Numbered from the stretch's first letter, positions 10,564 through 22,671 are shown. The stretch: 64,000 nucleotides of DNA from Paraphaeosphaeria minitans (GCA_015832175.1 WJXW01000001.1:310001-374000), one strand, 5' to 3'. Notes: a model not told the origin generated them from the sequence alone. Translations and numbers: made by a program.

Positions 10564-12104
10564 ATGTTGTTCCTTCTCTTTCTATCATTCTTACTGACGT
10601 TCGCTCGCACAGCTTTAGCGGACACCTGCTCCTCTGTTGAAGCACTCCGCTACATCGATGTGGCCCGCTCACTCGACCTTGCGTACATCAAAGAGCAGAC
10701 GCAATACTGGTCCACTTCATGCTCAGCACTTCTGCCTTCGTGCATAATCTTCCCTAAATCAGCAGAAGAGGTATCCACTGTAGTGAAGGTCCTTGCGAAC
10801 ACGACTGAGAGGTTTGCCGTCAAGAGCGGTGGACACAACCCCAACAATGGCTTCTCCAGCGTGCAGGGTGGACCGCTGATAGTCATGGAGCACCTAGATC
10901 AGGCGAATGTGAACCAAGACACTGGTATCATTGACGTGGGACCGGGTAATCGGTTGGACGGGATCGCAGCGAAACTGCAGGGAAGTGGATGGACATTCGT
11001 CGGTGGTAGAATCGGCAATACCGGTGTAGGTGGCCTTGTGCTTGGTGGCGGATTGTCCTATATGTCTGCACAGTACGGTTGGGCAGCAAGCCAGGTCCTC
11101 GAGTACGAGATTGTGTTCGCCAACGGAACCATTGGCCACGTTAACAAGGACAACTATCCTGATCTTTTCAAAGCTCTTAAAGGTGGCGGGAACAATTTTG
11201 GGGTTGTCACGAATTACAGGTCAGTGCTGCTACGATTGTGAGATAGGAAACGTGGGCTTACTATGTGCGCAGACTGCAAGGTCAACGGCAAGGAAACGTA
11301 TGGGGCGGTAATCTGGTATATTTACGGACACCAGCGAAAGACAAAAAGCTGCTCAAAGCTGTCCGCGACTTTACCGAGTACAACGACGATCCCAAGGCTG
11401 CTGTCATCGTAACCGCTGAGCGGACGAACGTGAACATAGTGGACTCATGGATCATCTTCCTCTTCTACGATGGCCCTTCCCCTCCAGCAGGCAAGTTCGA
11501 TAACTTTACGGACGTCAACCCAGTGTTAGACACCACGCGAACAAGGACGTATGCCGACTTGATGGCCTTGAGCAACTGGGTCGTTCTGAAGGGCGAGGTG
11601 GTTGACATCGCGACAGAGACCATCCCGATTCCTTCAGCCGAGGACGAAGTCAAGGTCATGGAGAATCTGCACAACCACTGGAGGAATATTACTGATACCA
11701 CGCTGCTTGAGGTCGGCATCGTTGCGTCCATCGCGTGGCAACCTTTTCCGAGAGCCATCGCCAGGGAAGCCCGCGCACGTAGCCCTGATTTAATTGACGC
11801 GGACGACTCCGTTGATCAGATCATCATCGAAATGAACTATGCGTTCACGCTCCAATCGAGCTATGACAAAATGGCCAACACGATGGAGGCAACCTACGGA
11901 GGCGTGCGGGAGAGGGTGCTAGGCTGGCAGGAGGACGGGACGCTTCAAGAAAGCTACAACCCGGTATTCATGAACTATGGATTCTTCCGCCAGGATTACT
12001 TTGGCAGGCTGAAGCCGGAGAACAGGGCGCTGGCGAAAAGGGTGCAGGAGCAGGTGGACCCAGATGGTCTCTTCCGAACCAGGACTGGGGGATGGAGGCC
12101 GTAG
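10564..12104 (+). CDS. Secreted FAD-linked oxidoreductase (BBE-like)
   Basis: Two exons, 10564-11219 and 11273-12104, are joined by a 53-nt GT-AG intron and give 495 residues. An N-terminal hydrophobic stretch (residues 1-19) with Ala-Leu-Ala before Asp looks like a secretion signal. The FAD_binding_4 (PCMH) domain covers about 55-230. It contains SGGH with His near 91, the residue that carries 8-alpha-histidyl FAD in this family, and a glycine-rich GNTGVGGLVLGGG segment. The second covalent attachment cysteine of berberine-bridge-type enzymes is not in its usual place, so single covalent FAD attachment is inferred. The C-terminal MNYGFFRQDYFG and VDPDGLF stretch corresponds to the BBE motif. 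It probably oxidises an alcohol, sugar or secondary metabolite outside the cell; the substrate is unknown. Confidence 0.9.
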
Positions 12105-12431
12105 TGGGTTCTCGTTGCTGCTGTGTACATTTAGAGCATTTCCAGTTAATTTCGAACAACCAGTCCATCAAGTTCGATATTTGGAGTGAACAAAAGGATA
12201 GGTACTGTATGCGCCCGTTTTTCCGGACGCTAGTCTAGGTGGGTAGGTATCGTATCGATAAGGCACGGTAGCTGCTTGGCAAACACTAGTCACGTCGCGA
12301 CTTCCCTATGGTGCGAATGGCGCGAATGGCGCGAACGACGCGATCCACCTTTGTTCCGCCTCCTTGTAACGCCGGCAATCGTGACAACTTCATGGTAAGC
12401 TTGCGCCCAGCAAAAGTGCAAGATAAACGGG
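12105..12431. other. Short intergenic region
   Basis: This is the terminator side of the FAD oxidase and the promoter side of the next gene. It includes one copy of the recurring GTGGGTAGGTA-type motif near 12238-12249. No TATA box or coding signal was recognised. Confidence 0.5.
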
Positions 12432-14991
12432 ATGGCGGCAAAAAGAAAGTCACGCGCGGACGAGGAACCCTCTGTTGCCGCCGGCGCGCGAAAGCAACCC
12501 AGGCGAGTGTCTAGCCAACGTACAAGCCAAGAGCAGCAACAACCAGCGCGCAAGCTAAATGCCACAAAACTTCAACAAGCCATGGAGAAGCACATTTTCA
12601 ACTGCGAGAGAGCTTCTGAATGCACGTGATGTGCAACCGGCAAGTGGCAGCGACTTCTAGTGTCGACCGCACATGACAGAGGGAGCGAACTTGAAATGGC
12701 GTTGGACCTAGTGGAAGGCCCCTGGAAACTTACACCGATCTGTATCGTACACCGTTTCCAAGGGTTTGCCTGCGATGATATCCAATGGATTATTCGCTAT
12801 CTCTGGCAGTTGTGCTTCCAAGATGGCGCCAAGGAATTGACATGGAAAGAAGTTGTCGGAGCATTGAAAACTGTGGTATTGGAAGATAAGAACGGTCCTC
12901 GGAAATGGACACGGGAGGCACTTATCGAGGCACAAAGTAGCAAGATTTACACTGCCATGAGGAATAAGAGGCCGGACTCGAGCGCCGTCAAGACAACAAA
13001 ACAAACTCCAGCAAAACACATCGAGCAGACGGAGTCGAGGAACAGCAGCCATGACTTGGCTGTACTCTCGTCGAGCCCCGCTCAGGGACCAAGAGGCGCC
13101 AGAGGAACGATAGATTCGCCTCTATCTTCAGGAAGCCCGGCAGAACCTTCGCCCGCGTTTGCGGCGAGTCCAACGGTCCAACCCAGAAGCATCCCCATCA
13201 AAGAAGTCTCCCAACTATCACATATTCCGCCTGCAAAGCCAGCTCCGCTCGATCGCCGAGATGGTCCGGTTGTGTCGGTGAAAAGTGAGACTACATCACC
13301 GGACGTCTCAAGTTCTGAGAGAAACCAAAATTCGTCGGGTGACCCAACTGCACCAATTGAGTTGGAAAATGAAACCCGATCGAGACCCGCCGCCATTCGG
13401 GAGGAGCTCGAATCACGCAATCCTATAAGCACGGCCACTTTGAGCTATATACTGGCGAGGTTCGGTCTGGCTCAAAGCAAGGTCAGTTTTGCGACACAGA
13501 GTGTTAGAGTGCTTGACATGCATGATCTCATTTGGTCTTCAGTTGGTCAGAGCGCGGGACATGAGGCATCTGAGAAGTTTCTTCCTGTTAGTGATCGCGA
13601 GATCCTAACGTGGACCCCTTCCGATCTTGATCGTGACGGCATCAAAACGTTCGTACTTCCGTTCACCTGCCAGTCTGAGGTACCCTCCGCTTTTTATGTC
13701 CTCGAAGATTCAGTGTGCCACGCCTACCTTACAACTACTGCGCAAGAGAATACTGTGCTCACGCAAACGTTGCCGGAAAAGCTTGTCAGAGCTGTTGCTG
13801 GTCTAGAGGGTGCAAAAGCTTGGAAGATCGACCTCTTGAAGATACATGATTGCTATGACCGGTCATACAAAGATCATCCGAGGAAAGAAGAATGTGGTCT
13901 ACGAGCACTCGCAATCTGCCTGGAATATGCCTGTCCCGAAGCAAATGTTCCAGACGCAGGAGAAGAATATCCGTGTTGGAATTTACAAGAGGGCCCGCTT
14001 ACTATGGATACAAGCTTCTTTCGAGCTGTACATGCTACGGCTTTTCACGAATCTGCTGGCGCTCGAATCCTCAATGATTGGCCGCAAGGGAACTGGCTGC
14101 CTCAAGAGCTTGAGCCTACGCCGGTTCGTGACAAGAGTATGCACCCCCACTACGTCGGAGCTATGATAGCTCGCGAGGCAAAAGCCAGAGCGAAACGACG
14201 ACAATCTAGGCTTGCGCGTGTGCGTCAATATGATATCAGAATACTGCGAACGTGGGTCCGATGTGCGCAACAAAAATTCGTCGACGTTGAAAAGACGTTG
14301 ATGGCTAAGCGCAACGAAATAAGAACCAAGGCCGATGCAGATTCCAGGTTGTTGGAACAAAAAACGAAGTGGAATGCGGTAATATATCTTCCAGGTGAAG
14401 ATACAGAGCAAATCTATGGTCCGTACCTTTCGAAAAATGAGGCTTCTGTACGAACGACGGTGTAAGACGGAGCTGGATTTGCTGCAAGTCCAAGAGCACG
14501 CGGTCCAAGACGCATTGAAGTTTCATGATCAGCTGCTGGCTACTCTTGAGGCAGGCGAAGGATATACACAAATGATGAATTTCGAGGCAGAACACGATGT
14601 CGAGAAAGCGAAGGACTTTCTACGGCGTGAACTTCGCATGGCAAAGGCGAAAGTCGAGGAGGATAAAGCAAAGAGGGCAGAGGAGAAACGGAGGATAGCA
14701 GAGCAGCAAGCGAGGATAGAGCAAGAAGAGAAGAGAGCGGAAGAAGAGTTCGAAGGAGACCTATTGGATATTGACGGATCCAGTCGGGAATCATCACCGG
14801 CATCAACATCAGGCAGACTAGACGTAACCCATCGCGTGCGAGATGATGACAGTTTGAGTGAAGAGGACTCGATCGCGCTTTTGGAAAAGTTCCAGAAAGC
14901 GGGCTTGCTCCCGAACCGCCCGACGAGTGATGCGATGCTAAGTCAAGCTTCTCGGTCCACATCATCCTCAGTGCAGGTCAAATTGCCATGA
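12432..14991 (+). CDS. Coiled-coil protein with possible Ulp1-like (C48) domain
   Basis: The inferred exons are 12432-12625, 12680-14378 and about 14467-14991, giving about 805 residues. The first intron (12626-12679) bypasses a stop and joins frames precisely. The second (about 14379-14466) is less certain, but some splice is needed to pass the stop at 14465. The N-terminus is basic with bipartite-NLS-like KRKSR and RKQPRR. A short folded domain at about 65-155 precedes a Ser/Pro-rich linker. Residues about 330-530 hold a segment ending in KEECGLRALAICLEYA, resembling the catalytic-Cys helix (DCGxxxL) of Ulp1/SENP proteases. The expected His-Trp strand is not obvious. The C-terminal 200 residues are a highly charged coiled coil (E/K/R/A). 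A nuclear protein is inferred. It could be a degenerate SUMO-protease-like protein or an unrelated fold. Confidence 0.62.
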
Positions 14992-16752
14992 CGTATTCAC
15001 GTAGCCCGATATGAGGGTGGCACGGCAGCAGGTTAATCGATATTTTTGAAAGGGTTTTAGCGTTCGGAATATTCAAGTTACTTTATCATACCCTGAAACC
15101 TTTCTTAAGGACATAACATGTAACAAGTCTCATTGTTCTTTATCCGTATTGGTGCGGGCACCCATATTCAAACATAACTATTAATGCGGACTCATTATCT
15201 TGCGCAGAGTGTGACTCAAGCTCAGAAGTCTAAAGACTACTACGACATACGGCGTGGCTTTGAATGGTCAATTCCGTACCAACTGTTCCAACCCACCCCG
15301 CATCAACATCACGATACGCGCAATCATATACGGGAATCGGTAACGGCCTATTAACGCCAGCACATTCGGTTTCCAAGCCACATGACGAAGAGAACCACGC
15401 GTCCCTTTCGCATGCCACATCCGCCAACCAAAGTCGACCGCACCCCCAAACGTGTCCTTCCACAAGTTCGCCAGGCTACCTGCAGAGCTGCAACTATGTG
15501 TCGTAGGATTTTGCAGTAAGCCAAATGTTTTCTAGACCGTGCGGACCTCGCATTTCATTCGTACGCAGGAGACTAAGCTCTTTTGTTCCAATCCTGACGC
15601 GTTAATAGGAAATGGCTGGAAGAGTGCAGCCATCCAATTGCATGTTGAGTCTTATTTCATTATGGACAAGAAAACATTAACAAACGGAAATGTTTGTAGC
15701 TTTATGAGAAGAGTGTAACGTCTTCTTCCGCAGGCCAAACATGATATGGTAGAAAATGAAAGAGCTATTTGACCACTGACACTTTTTATCGACCCTTCGA
15801 TACTATGGCCGTTAGATAAGAGCACTGCGGCGAAGGGCCACTATTCGAGAGGATAACAAATAAAATTTAAAAACTAGATGGATGTAAAAACCTTCCTGGA
15901 CCGAGTATTATCGTGCCACATAAACCGTTCTGTGGGCAGTGGGGGACTTTCCATCACTTTCTGAGCCAGTGCATTGCAGCCATCGAACGAACACATTTCA
16001 TTGGATGACACGAGGCGTTTGGATGCGCTGCTCCATACTGCGACGCCTGGTTCGAGCGGCCTGAAGAATACATGACATATGTGGCGACGAAGGGGAGCAT
16101 CACGAAGATAGCTATGTCTTACCAGAGCCTTATCGGTCGCTAATTTTGGACGGCGAGAGGAGACTGGAACACCTAAGGCAGCAGAGACATGAGATCGCGG
16201 AAAGACTCTCGAAGCGTAGATAGAGCCTGATGCATTGCAAGTGCAAGATGAACTACTTTTCAACCAAAGATGGTTGGATGAGATACGATTTCGGCATGGG
16301 AGGCGGAAACATAAACAGTTGTTTAAGAAAGATTCCCTCACGCCATTTGAGAAAACGTACGTATTTGAAAGCAAGGGACATCATTTGCTCCTACATACTA
16401 GGTTCGGCTAAGAAGTGAGCAGGATCTGTAGACTCTGCGAAATGCACCAAGGACCTGCAAATAATGGTCGGTCGACTAGGATGGGGTTTTGGCCCCTGAG
16501 ACCCGCTGTACGTCCGCCTTCCTAACACATTAGTAGATTCAGTTCAATCTAGTGTTATCCTGGATGGCTAGCACATGTACCTTCTAGCCGAACATTGTGA
16601 CAGAATCTTTGCCGTCGGCATATACGCAGGAGAGCAGCACCCCACCCACGTGATGTGGGGCTACATCAGCACCTTCTCGAATAGCACCAAATCCACCAGC
16701 ACACAGCAACAGAACGAGAACTCTTCACTACACTCTCTGTTCTTCTGTCACT
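14992..16752. other. Intergenic spacer, no supported gene
   Basis: The largest frame here is a 166-codon minus-strand frame at 15874-16374, rich in Ser, Cys and Arg with no family match and no supporting splice sites. The stretch before 16753 is the promoter of the FAD monooxygenase and contains a Ser/Gln-coding-like leader, probably untranslated. Nothing else was recognised. Confidence 0.5.
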
Positions 16753-18100
16753 ATGAGTAGTTCCTCAACACCAAAATCCTTCAACCTCGCCATAATAGGC
16801 GGAGGTATCTCTGGTCTCACTCTTGCAATTGCCCTCCACAAACGCAACATTCCCATCACCATCTATGAGAGCGCGGCTTCATTTGGTGAAATTGGTGCCG
16901 GCTTGGGCTTCCAGCCAAACTCTGTGCGCACCATGGAGCTGATCGCGCCCGGTATCAAAGAAGGCTTTCTCCGCTGCGCCAACAACCAGGAAACCGATCC
17001 GCCGAAATGGTTCGATGTGCGGATAGGCGACACTCGGGAAGCCGACAGCGAAGGCTTTGTTCGCGAGAAAGATGGCAGGAAGATCAAGCTCGGTGATCCC
17101 ATCTTCACGATTCCTGCGAGACCGGGTCCAAGGGGAGGCGTCCACCGCGCTCATTTCCTAGACGAGCTCGTCAAGCTTCTCCCTGAGGGTATAGCTCAGT
17201 TCGTTAAAAGGTTGGTTGAGGTTACTGAGACGGATGGTGGCGATGCGGTGCTGCACTTCGCGGATGGCACGACGGCACAACACACCGCTGTCATTGGCTG
17301 CGATGGAATCAAATCGCGCACGCGGGAAATAGTCCTCGGCAAGGTAGAAGCACGTCCACTGTTCTCAGGGAAGTATGCCTACAGGGCTATTCTTCCGATG
17401 CAGAAAGCGCTCGAGTTCCTGGAACACGAGCAAGCGACGACGCCGCAAATGTACTGCGGCTATCAACGCCATGTGCTGACGTTCCCAATTGCTAATGGCA
17501 CGATCTTCAACGGTATGCCTTTAGTTCAGTTCCAACACAGATTCCAAGCTAAAGGGACGCACAGTGGTGGCTTTCAGCTCCCGGGCCCAGTGGACCAACC
17601 CCGAGTGGGTAGTCAAAACATCGAGAGAAGACATGCTCGCAGACTACGCACATTGGGACGAGAAAGTAAAATCGATCATAGCGAACGTGAAGAACCCAAA
17701 CATCTGGGCGCTCTACAACCACGTCCCAGCGCGCACATTATACCAAACCCGCCCGCGTATATGCTTACTTGGTGACGCGGCCCACGCTTCGACGCCACAT
17801 CAGGGGTCTGGCGCTGGAATGTGCGTCGAGGACAGCTACATACTCGCCGAGTTGCTAGCCGATGTCTCCGGGGCAGATGAACTCGAGAAGGCGTTCCAGG
17901 CTTACGATGCGGTGAGGCGTCCACGGGCGCTGAAATTGGTCGAAACGAGTCGACAAGCCGGGATGCTGTGGGAGCTTGAGGGGCCCGAAGGTGACGATCT
18001 TGATGCTTTTGAGAAGAACGCAACCACTAGGATGTCATGGATATGGGATTACGAGATTGAGAAGGACCTTGAGAGAGCGCGGGAGCTGCTGCGAGCATAG
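16753..18100 (+). CDS. FAD-dependent monooxygenase (salicylate hydroxylase-like)
   Basis: Exons 16753-17512 and 17565-18100, joined by a 52-nt intron (GTATGC...ACAG), give 431 residues. The N-terminal AIIGGGISGLTLAIAL is the GxGxxG Rossmann motif for FAD. A GDPIF/ARPGPRGG region follows, where group A flavin monooxygenases carry a second FAD/NAD(P)H contact. The second exon has RICLLGDAAHASTPHQGSG, the GD motif that binds the FAD ribityl chain, with Asp near 324. The gene is of normal length for class A aromatic hydroxylases, which use NAD(P)H and O2. It lies tail to tail with the A-T-R1-R2 reductase 656 bp away. A shared pathway is possible but not shown. Substrate is unknown; a phenolic acid is a reasonable guess. 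Confidence 0.92.
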
Positions 18101-18756
18101 CTGCGGCCGTGTCATTGGGGCGCTCTTCACCTGATTAGCGTATTAGCGTACAGGACTGGTTTTTAGAACTGTGTACCCAAGAATATGAAAACACCGAAGC
18201 TTTGTAGCTTCAATCGCGAGTCACTTGGACATCCTTCGTCACCGTGATACCCTCAAAGATCCGCTCCTGTGACTCACTCTGACTCACCAGCGTGACTACC
18301 GCCTCACTCTTCAAGTTATGTCTTGCACTATTCAGTACATTCTAGTAAGGTCATAGACAGGGCCTGGATCTGACGTGTATGGGGGCTGCGGCGGCGACGG
18401 TCTACTCTATAGGGTGCTGGTGGGCGAATAAAAGAAGAGATGAGAATAGGAGCGCGAAAATGGAGCCGGTGACGAAGCAGAGTGATATGGAAAAGTTGGT
18501 GTGAGAACATCCGGATTTCCGGTTGGTGTTGTAAGAAGGTGAAGTGGAAGCAAAGCAATATACACGGGTAGCAACACGAAGAACCAGAACAGTGAATAGA
18601 AGTGGCAGCAATTTGACTATCGTACTTTACATGATTCAGAGAGACGCCAATTACAGTGTCCTGTATGTGCTGCAGAAAATTAATTCCATGTGCATGACTT
18701 TTGGTGCAGGAGCACGCCTATACGCCGATAATCTGACGATGATCGCCAACGAACAT
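18101..18756. other. Convergent 3' intergenic region
   Basis: Two genes end toward each other across this 656-bp gap. It holds short frames on both strands with no recognisable product. It presumably contains the two poly(A) sites. Confidence 0.5.
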
Positions 18757-21700
18757 CTAAATCGGCTCATCGCGCGGCTCAATGAGGATCTCGTTCATGG
18801 CGACATGGTCTGGCTGCTTGAGGGCGTAGACGATTGCGTTAGCCACGTCCTCGGGGTCCAGCACCTTGGCTCCTGTCGGCTCGCCGAACTGTTTCAGTGC
18901 CTCGGCATCAGTCGACATGCCGAGCAAATCCGTTGCAACGTTACCGGGCTGGACACTCGAGACTCGGAGACCAGTGCCGGCAGTCTCTACTCGCAGAGCC
19001 TGAAGGGTAGCCTCGACGAAGAACTTGCTAGCAGAGTAGACACCGAGCCCAGGGAAAACCTTGCGGCCTGCATCGGAGGAGATCGCAACGAAGTGACCCC
19101 TGCCACGCGAAAGCATGGAAGGTACCGTCGATGAGATACAGTTGAGGAGACCCTTGCAGTTAACGTCGACGGTACGGTCCCACTCTTCGGTCTGCACGTT
19201 CTTCATCATGGTAAAGTACATAACGCCAGACACGGAAATGAAGATATCGATCGGTCCCAGCTTCTTCTCAGTTGCAGTAACGAGCGCCTGAACTTGCTCT
19301 TTATCGGTGACATCTGTTTTTTGGCAAAACACTTTACCTTCACGCACAACTATACGCTTCTTCAGGTCCTCAAGGGCATCGATACGACGTGCAGCGAGCG
19401 CGACATGGCACCCCTCGCGGGCCAGCGCGGTAGCGGTTGCGGCACCAATTCCGGACGAGGCACCCATAACAACGACCACTTTGTTGTACAGCGGACCCCT
19501 CTTCGGGAGTTGGCCGGTGCCACCAGTTGCGTTCGACGTGGCCGGCGGTTTGGGGAGCCATCCACGGGCGTACCAATGGCGGGTGTAAGTCTCGAGGAGG
19601 ATCTCATCTACCTTAGGCCGCTCCACGGCAGCGCGGAATGGCCTCGTCTTTGCGTTGTCAAGTACAACGATGTCGCGGAGGAACTCGACACTGGGCATAC
19701 CACTGCGGAGGATATCGATCGTGAATGCACCGTCTCCGCCCTTAGCAGAACCTCGCTTGTCGTCCCACAGATCAACCCACTTTTCGAACTCGAGTGGCTG
19801 CGTAGGGTAACCGAGGTGGTTCAAATGCTCGAAAACTGCGCTGGTGTCGACAGGTGTTGGATCTCCAAGGTGGAAGATAACTTGATCTACGTCTGTCTGG
19901 TTGCCAAGATGAACAATTGCTTTGCTGACGAAATCGACCGGAGTCATCTCAGCTCGCCAGCCTTTTACAGCGGGGTAGTGACCGATACGAACAGATTCCA
20001 CCAAGAGTGCCGTCAGAAGATCCCAGGCGTTCGATGATCCGGATTGACTGTGTCCGCTGATCGTTCCGCAACGGTGAACCTTCACTGGTAGACCACGTCG
20101 ACTCGCTTCCAGGACTAGCTGCTCAGCGACCCATTTGGTCTGGCCATAACCGTCTGCGAGCTTCTCTGGAACATCCTCGACTGGCAACATTGCATCTTCT
20201 GGCCAGCCTGCTTCTCCGGATGCAGGAGGCAACACTCCGTTCGTGGAAACATACTGGACAGTAGCCCCGCCTTGGCAAGCCAAACGCAGGACCTCTTTCG
20301 TGCCGATGACGTTGGGCAGGCGCAGTGCAGCATAGGGATAAACCAAGTTGACGGTGGCGGCGGCATGAACGATGACGTCCACGCGTTTAGCGATCTCTGT
20401 GAACGCTTCAGGTGACAGACCAAAGCGTCTCCGCGACAGATTTCCGGGAAGGATCTCTACGCGCTCCATGATAAGATCGCTCCACAGGCCGAAGTCGAGT
20501 AAATTCCGTCTGATCCTGGCAATACCAGCAGGGATTTCATCCTGTGATGCATCGCTAAAACGCACAAGACATATGATCTTTGCAGACGTGCTGTCGAGGA
20601 GGTCGCGTAACAAGAAAGCTCCCAAGAAACCGGTCACACCGGTGAGAAGGACAGTCTTTGCATCCTTCAACGCGTTCATCTTGGTATTAGTAGGTTGTAT
20701 TTCTTTATCTAGCACGGAATCAGCCCGCAGAACTGCAGGAAGGTCGGCTTGAACCGCAGCGGTTTGTCCATCGCGGACAGCACGCACTGTGTCTAGATGG
20801 CCGTTCAAGGTGGCAGGGTCAGCAAGTCTAGCCACAGGAATCTTCAACCCAAACCTGTTCGACAGCCGGGCAGCAAGATCGGCGAGTAACAGAGAATGAC
20901 CGCCCAAGTCGAAGAAATTGTACTCGGGAGTGATAGAGCTCGGCTGGATACCAAGAATCGAAGCCCAAACAGAAGTGATTTGTCCAATGTCAATGGGATC
21001 CTGCTCGTATGCCGCTCGCTTGCCAGTTGGAGATTTCGTCCTTGTGTTCGGCGGCGGCAGTGCTTTCAGGTCGACTTTTCCGGACACCTCGTGCGTAGGC
21101 AAATCATCCATTTCGACCCATAGATGAGGAATCATGTAGTGCGCCAAATAAGGCTTCAGTACTTGCCTCGCGCTCATGCTACGCGCATCGCCATCGAATT
21201 CGATGTTTGGCCGTTCAGAAGAAGACACGTCTTTGTCTCGGACAAAGTACGCAACCAATTGTTTATCGATGCCCTCACCGTGAGCTACGACCGCGCAACG
21301 GCTGACGGACAAATACTGAACGATATCATTTTCGACTTTTCCGGGAACCACAGAGTAGCCGCGGAGCTTGATCATAGCCCCGACCCGTCCAGTAATCTCG
21401 AGCAGCCCAGATGGAAGCAGACGTGCCTTGTCGCCGGTTCTATACATCCGAGCGCCAGACTTGGCACTGAACGGGTTTGGTATGAATGCTTTTTCCGTCG
21501 TCTCAGGAAGGTTGAGGTACCCTCGAGCCAGGAGATGACCACCAACGAAAAGCTCGCCGTTAGTGCCATCTTCAACCCTTTGACCGCTTTCATTGAGAAT
21601 GTAGATGTACTTCTTGTCGATTAATGGAGGGCCGACTGGGCAGTAGAGGGCTTTCGGGTCGATGTTCTCGAGCATCTCTCGTATGTCACCGCAGGCGATC

Positions 21701-22617
21701 TCGTGGGTCTCACAAGCGCTGTAAACGTTGAGCAGGCGGGTGTTTGGTAAGATCTTGAGACCACGGCGGGCAAGATCCGTGGTCACCACTTCGCCGTTCA
21801 ACCATATGGTCTTTAGGTTAGGCAGTCGGTTGCCCAAATTAGGATGTCGGGAAAGTATAGCTGCAAACAACGTTGGCGTGAACAGAGTTTCTGTGATCTT
21901 TTTCGAAGACAGCAAGTCGACAAGCATGCGCGGATCATAGCTCGCCTCATCGGGAACCGCCACGACGGTCGCGCCGCGGAGGAGCGGTCGAATGATCTCC
22001 CAAACAAAAAAGACGTTGCAAGCAACGCGGTCTCCTTGTTGCAAGTCGGATAGGCCGAAGCGAAGGTCATATGAGAGGACGGCCGCTCTGTGAGGGTTTG
22101 CGATGCCCTTGGGCTTGCCAGTGGTCCCACTCGAGTAAGCAACAAAGCTTAGCTTATCGAGATCGGTATCTGCAGGCAGCGGAGGAATTTCGCTTTCCTG
22201 TACATGGCCATTGCTGTTGGAGGCTTCTTCGTCGAGGGCGAGGAGGGGGACGCCTTGCTTAATCTTGCCGACTTCGGCACGCACCGTCACGACAACAACC
22301 GGGCGGGCATCGTCAATGACATCGGCCAGCAGATCCGGGGGGTACGCAAGCTCAAGAACCAGAAAAGCACCGCCAGCGCGCAAGGAAGCCAGACAAGCGA
22401 TTACATAGTCAGCGGACCGGGGGAGCAGTACGCCGACAAGGCCATCGCGACCGACGCCATGGGCTCGGAGGCGGTCGGCTAAAACTGCAACCTTCTCGTG
22501 GAGCTCCGCATATGTGTAGCTGTGCTTGTCGTCTTCTAAAGCGACAGCATCTGGAGTCGCTTGTGCTTGTTGGGTGAAGAGCGCTGAAAGGTCTTTTGTC
22601 GTGTCGATGATGGGCAT
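18757..22617 (-). CDS. NRPS-like A-T-R1-R2 carboxylate reductase (probable glycine betaine reductase)
   Basis: An intronless frame encodes 1286 residues from the ATG at 22617. An adenylation domain (about 1-490) has the SSGTTGKPKG loop near 164, the YRTGD signature and a C-terminal SGKVDLKAL lysine. A thiolation domain follows with LGGHSL, its serine near 574 being the phosphopantetheine site. R1 (about 655-1010) is a thioester reductase with TGVTGFLG and a YxxxK pair near 822. R2 (about 1045-1286) is a short-chain dehydrogenase with GASSGIG near 1054 and YSASK near 1195. This four-domain order is that of fungal ATRR enzymes, known in Aspergillus nidulans to reduce glycine betaine through betaine aldehyde to choline using NADPH. 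In the A4 region, VFFVWE replaces the usual FDxSVWE, so the Asp that binds an alpha-amino group appears absent. That fits betaine or another acid without a free amine. Substrate identity is inferred. A frame-open extension to 22722 lies over the TATA-like box and is probably untranslated. Confidence 0.93.
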   Translation of the reverse strand: MPIIDTTKDLSALFTQQAQATPDAVALEDDKHSYTYAELHEKVAVLADRLRAHGVGRDGLVGVLLPRSADYVIACLASLRAGGAFLVLELAYPPDLLADVIDDARPVVVVTVRAEVGKIKQGVPLLALDEEASNSNGHVQESEIPPLPADTDLDKLSFVAYSSGTTGKPKGIANPHRAAVLSYDLRFGLSDLQQGDRVACNVFFVWEIIRPLLRGATVVAVPDEASYDPRMLVDLLSSKKITETLFTPTLFAAILSRHPNLGNRLPNLKTIWLNGEVVTTDLARRGLKILPNTRLLNVYSACETHEIACGDIREMLENIDPKALYCPVGPPLIDKKYIYILNESGQRVEDGTNGELFVGGHLLARGYLNLPETTEKAFIPNPFSAKSGARMYRTGDKARLLPSGLLEITGRVGAMIKLRGYSVVPGKVENDIVQYLSVSRCAVVAHGEGIDKQLVAYFVRDKDVSSSERPNIEFDGDARSMSARQVLKPYLAHYMIPHLWVEMDDLPTHEVSGKVDLKALPPPNTRTKSPTGKRAAYEQDPIDIGQITSVWASILGIQPSSITPEYNFFDLGGHSLLLADLAARLSNRFGLKIPVARLADPATLNGHLDTVRAVRDGQTAAVQADLPAVLRADSVLDKEIQPTNTKMNALKDAKTVLLTGVTGFLGAFLLRDLLDSTSAKIICLVRFSDASQDEIPAGIARIRRNLLDFGLWSDLIMERVEILPGNLSRRRFGLSPEAFTEIAKRVDVIVHAAATVNLVYPYAALRLPNVIGTKEVLRLACQGGATVQYVSTNGVLPPASGEAGWPEDAMLPVEDVPEKLADGYGQTKWVAEQLVLEASRRGLPVKVHRCGTISGHSQSGSSNAWDLLTALLVESVRIGHYPAVKGWRAEMTPVDFVSKAIVHLGNQTDVDQVIFHLGDPTPVDTSAVFEHLNHLGYPTQPLEFEKWVDLWDDKRGSAKGGDGAFTIDILRSGMPSVEFLRDIVVLDNAKTRPFRAAVERPKVDEILLETYTRHWYARGWLPKPPATSNATGGTGQLPKRGPLYNKVVVVMGASSGIGAATATALAREGCHVALAARRIDALEDLKKRIVVREGKVFCQKTDVTDKEQVQALVTATEKKLGPIDIFISVSGVMYFTMMKNVQTEEWDRTVDVNCKGLLNCISSTVPSMLSRGRGHFVAISSDAGRKVFPGLGVYSASKFFVEATLQALRVETAGTGLRVSSVQPGNVATDLLGMSTDAEALKQFGEPTGAKVLDPEDVANAIVYALKQPDHVAMNEILIEPRDEPI

Positions 22618-22671
22618 CGTTTGGCGGGGATAGTAGTGTGAGGTAGGTATGTGCCGAATGGGCATCTTTAC

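Noticed and set aside
15874..16374. 166-codon minus-strand frame
   Set aside because: Ser/Arg/Cys-rich, no motif, no signal of an expressed gene. Kept only as a note in the spacer entry.
10564..22617. Claim of a defined secondary-metabolite cluster
   Set aside because: No polyketide synthase, terpene cyclase, transporter or cluster regulator is present. The A-T-R1-R2 enzyme more likely has a primary-metabolic role.
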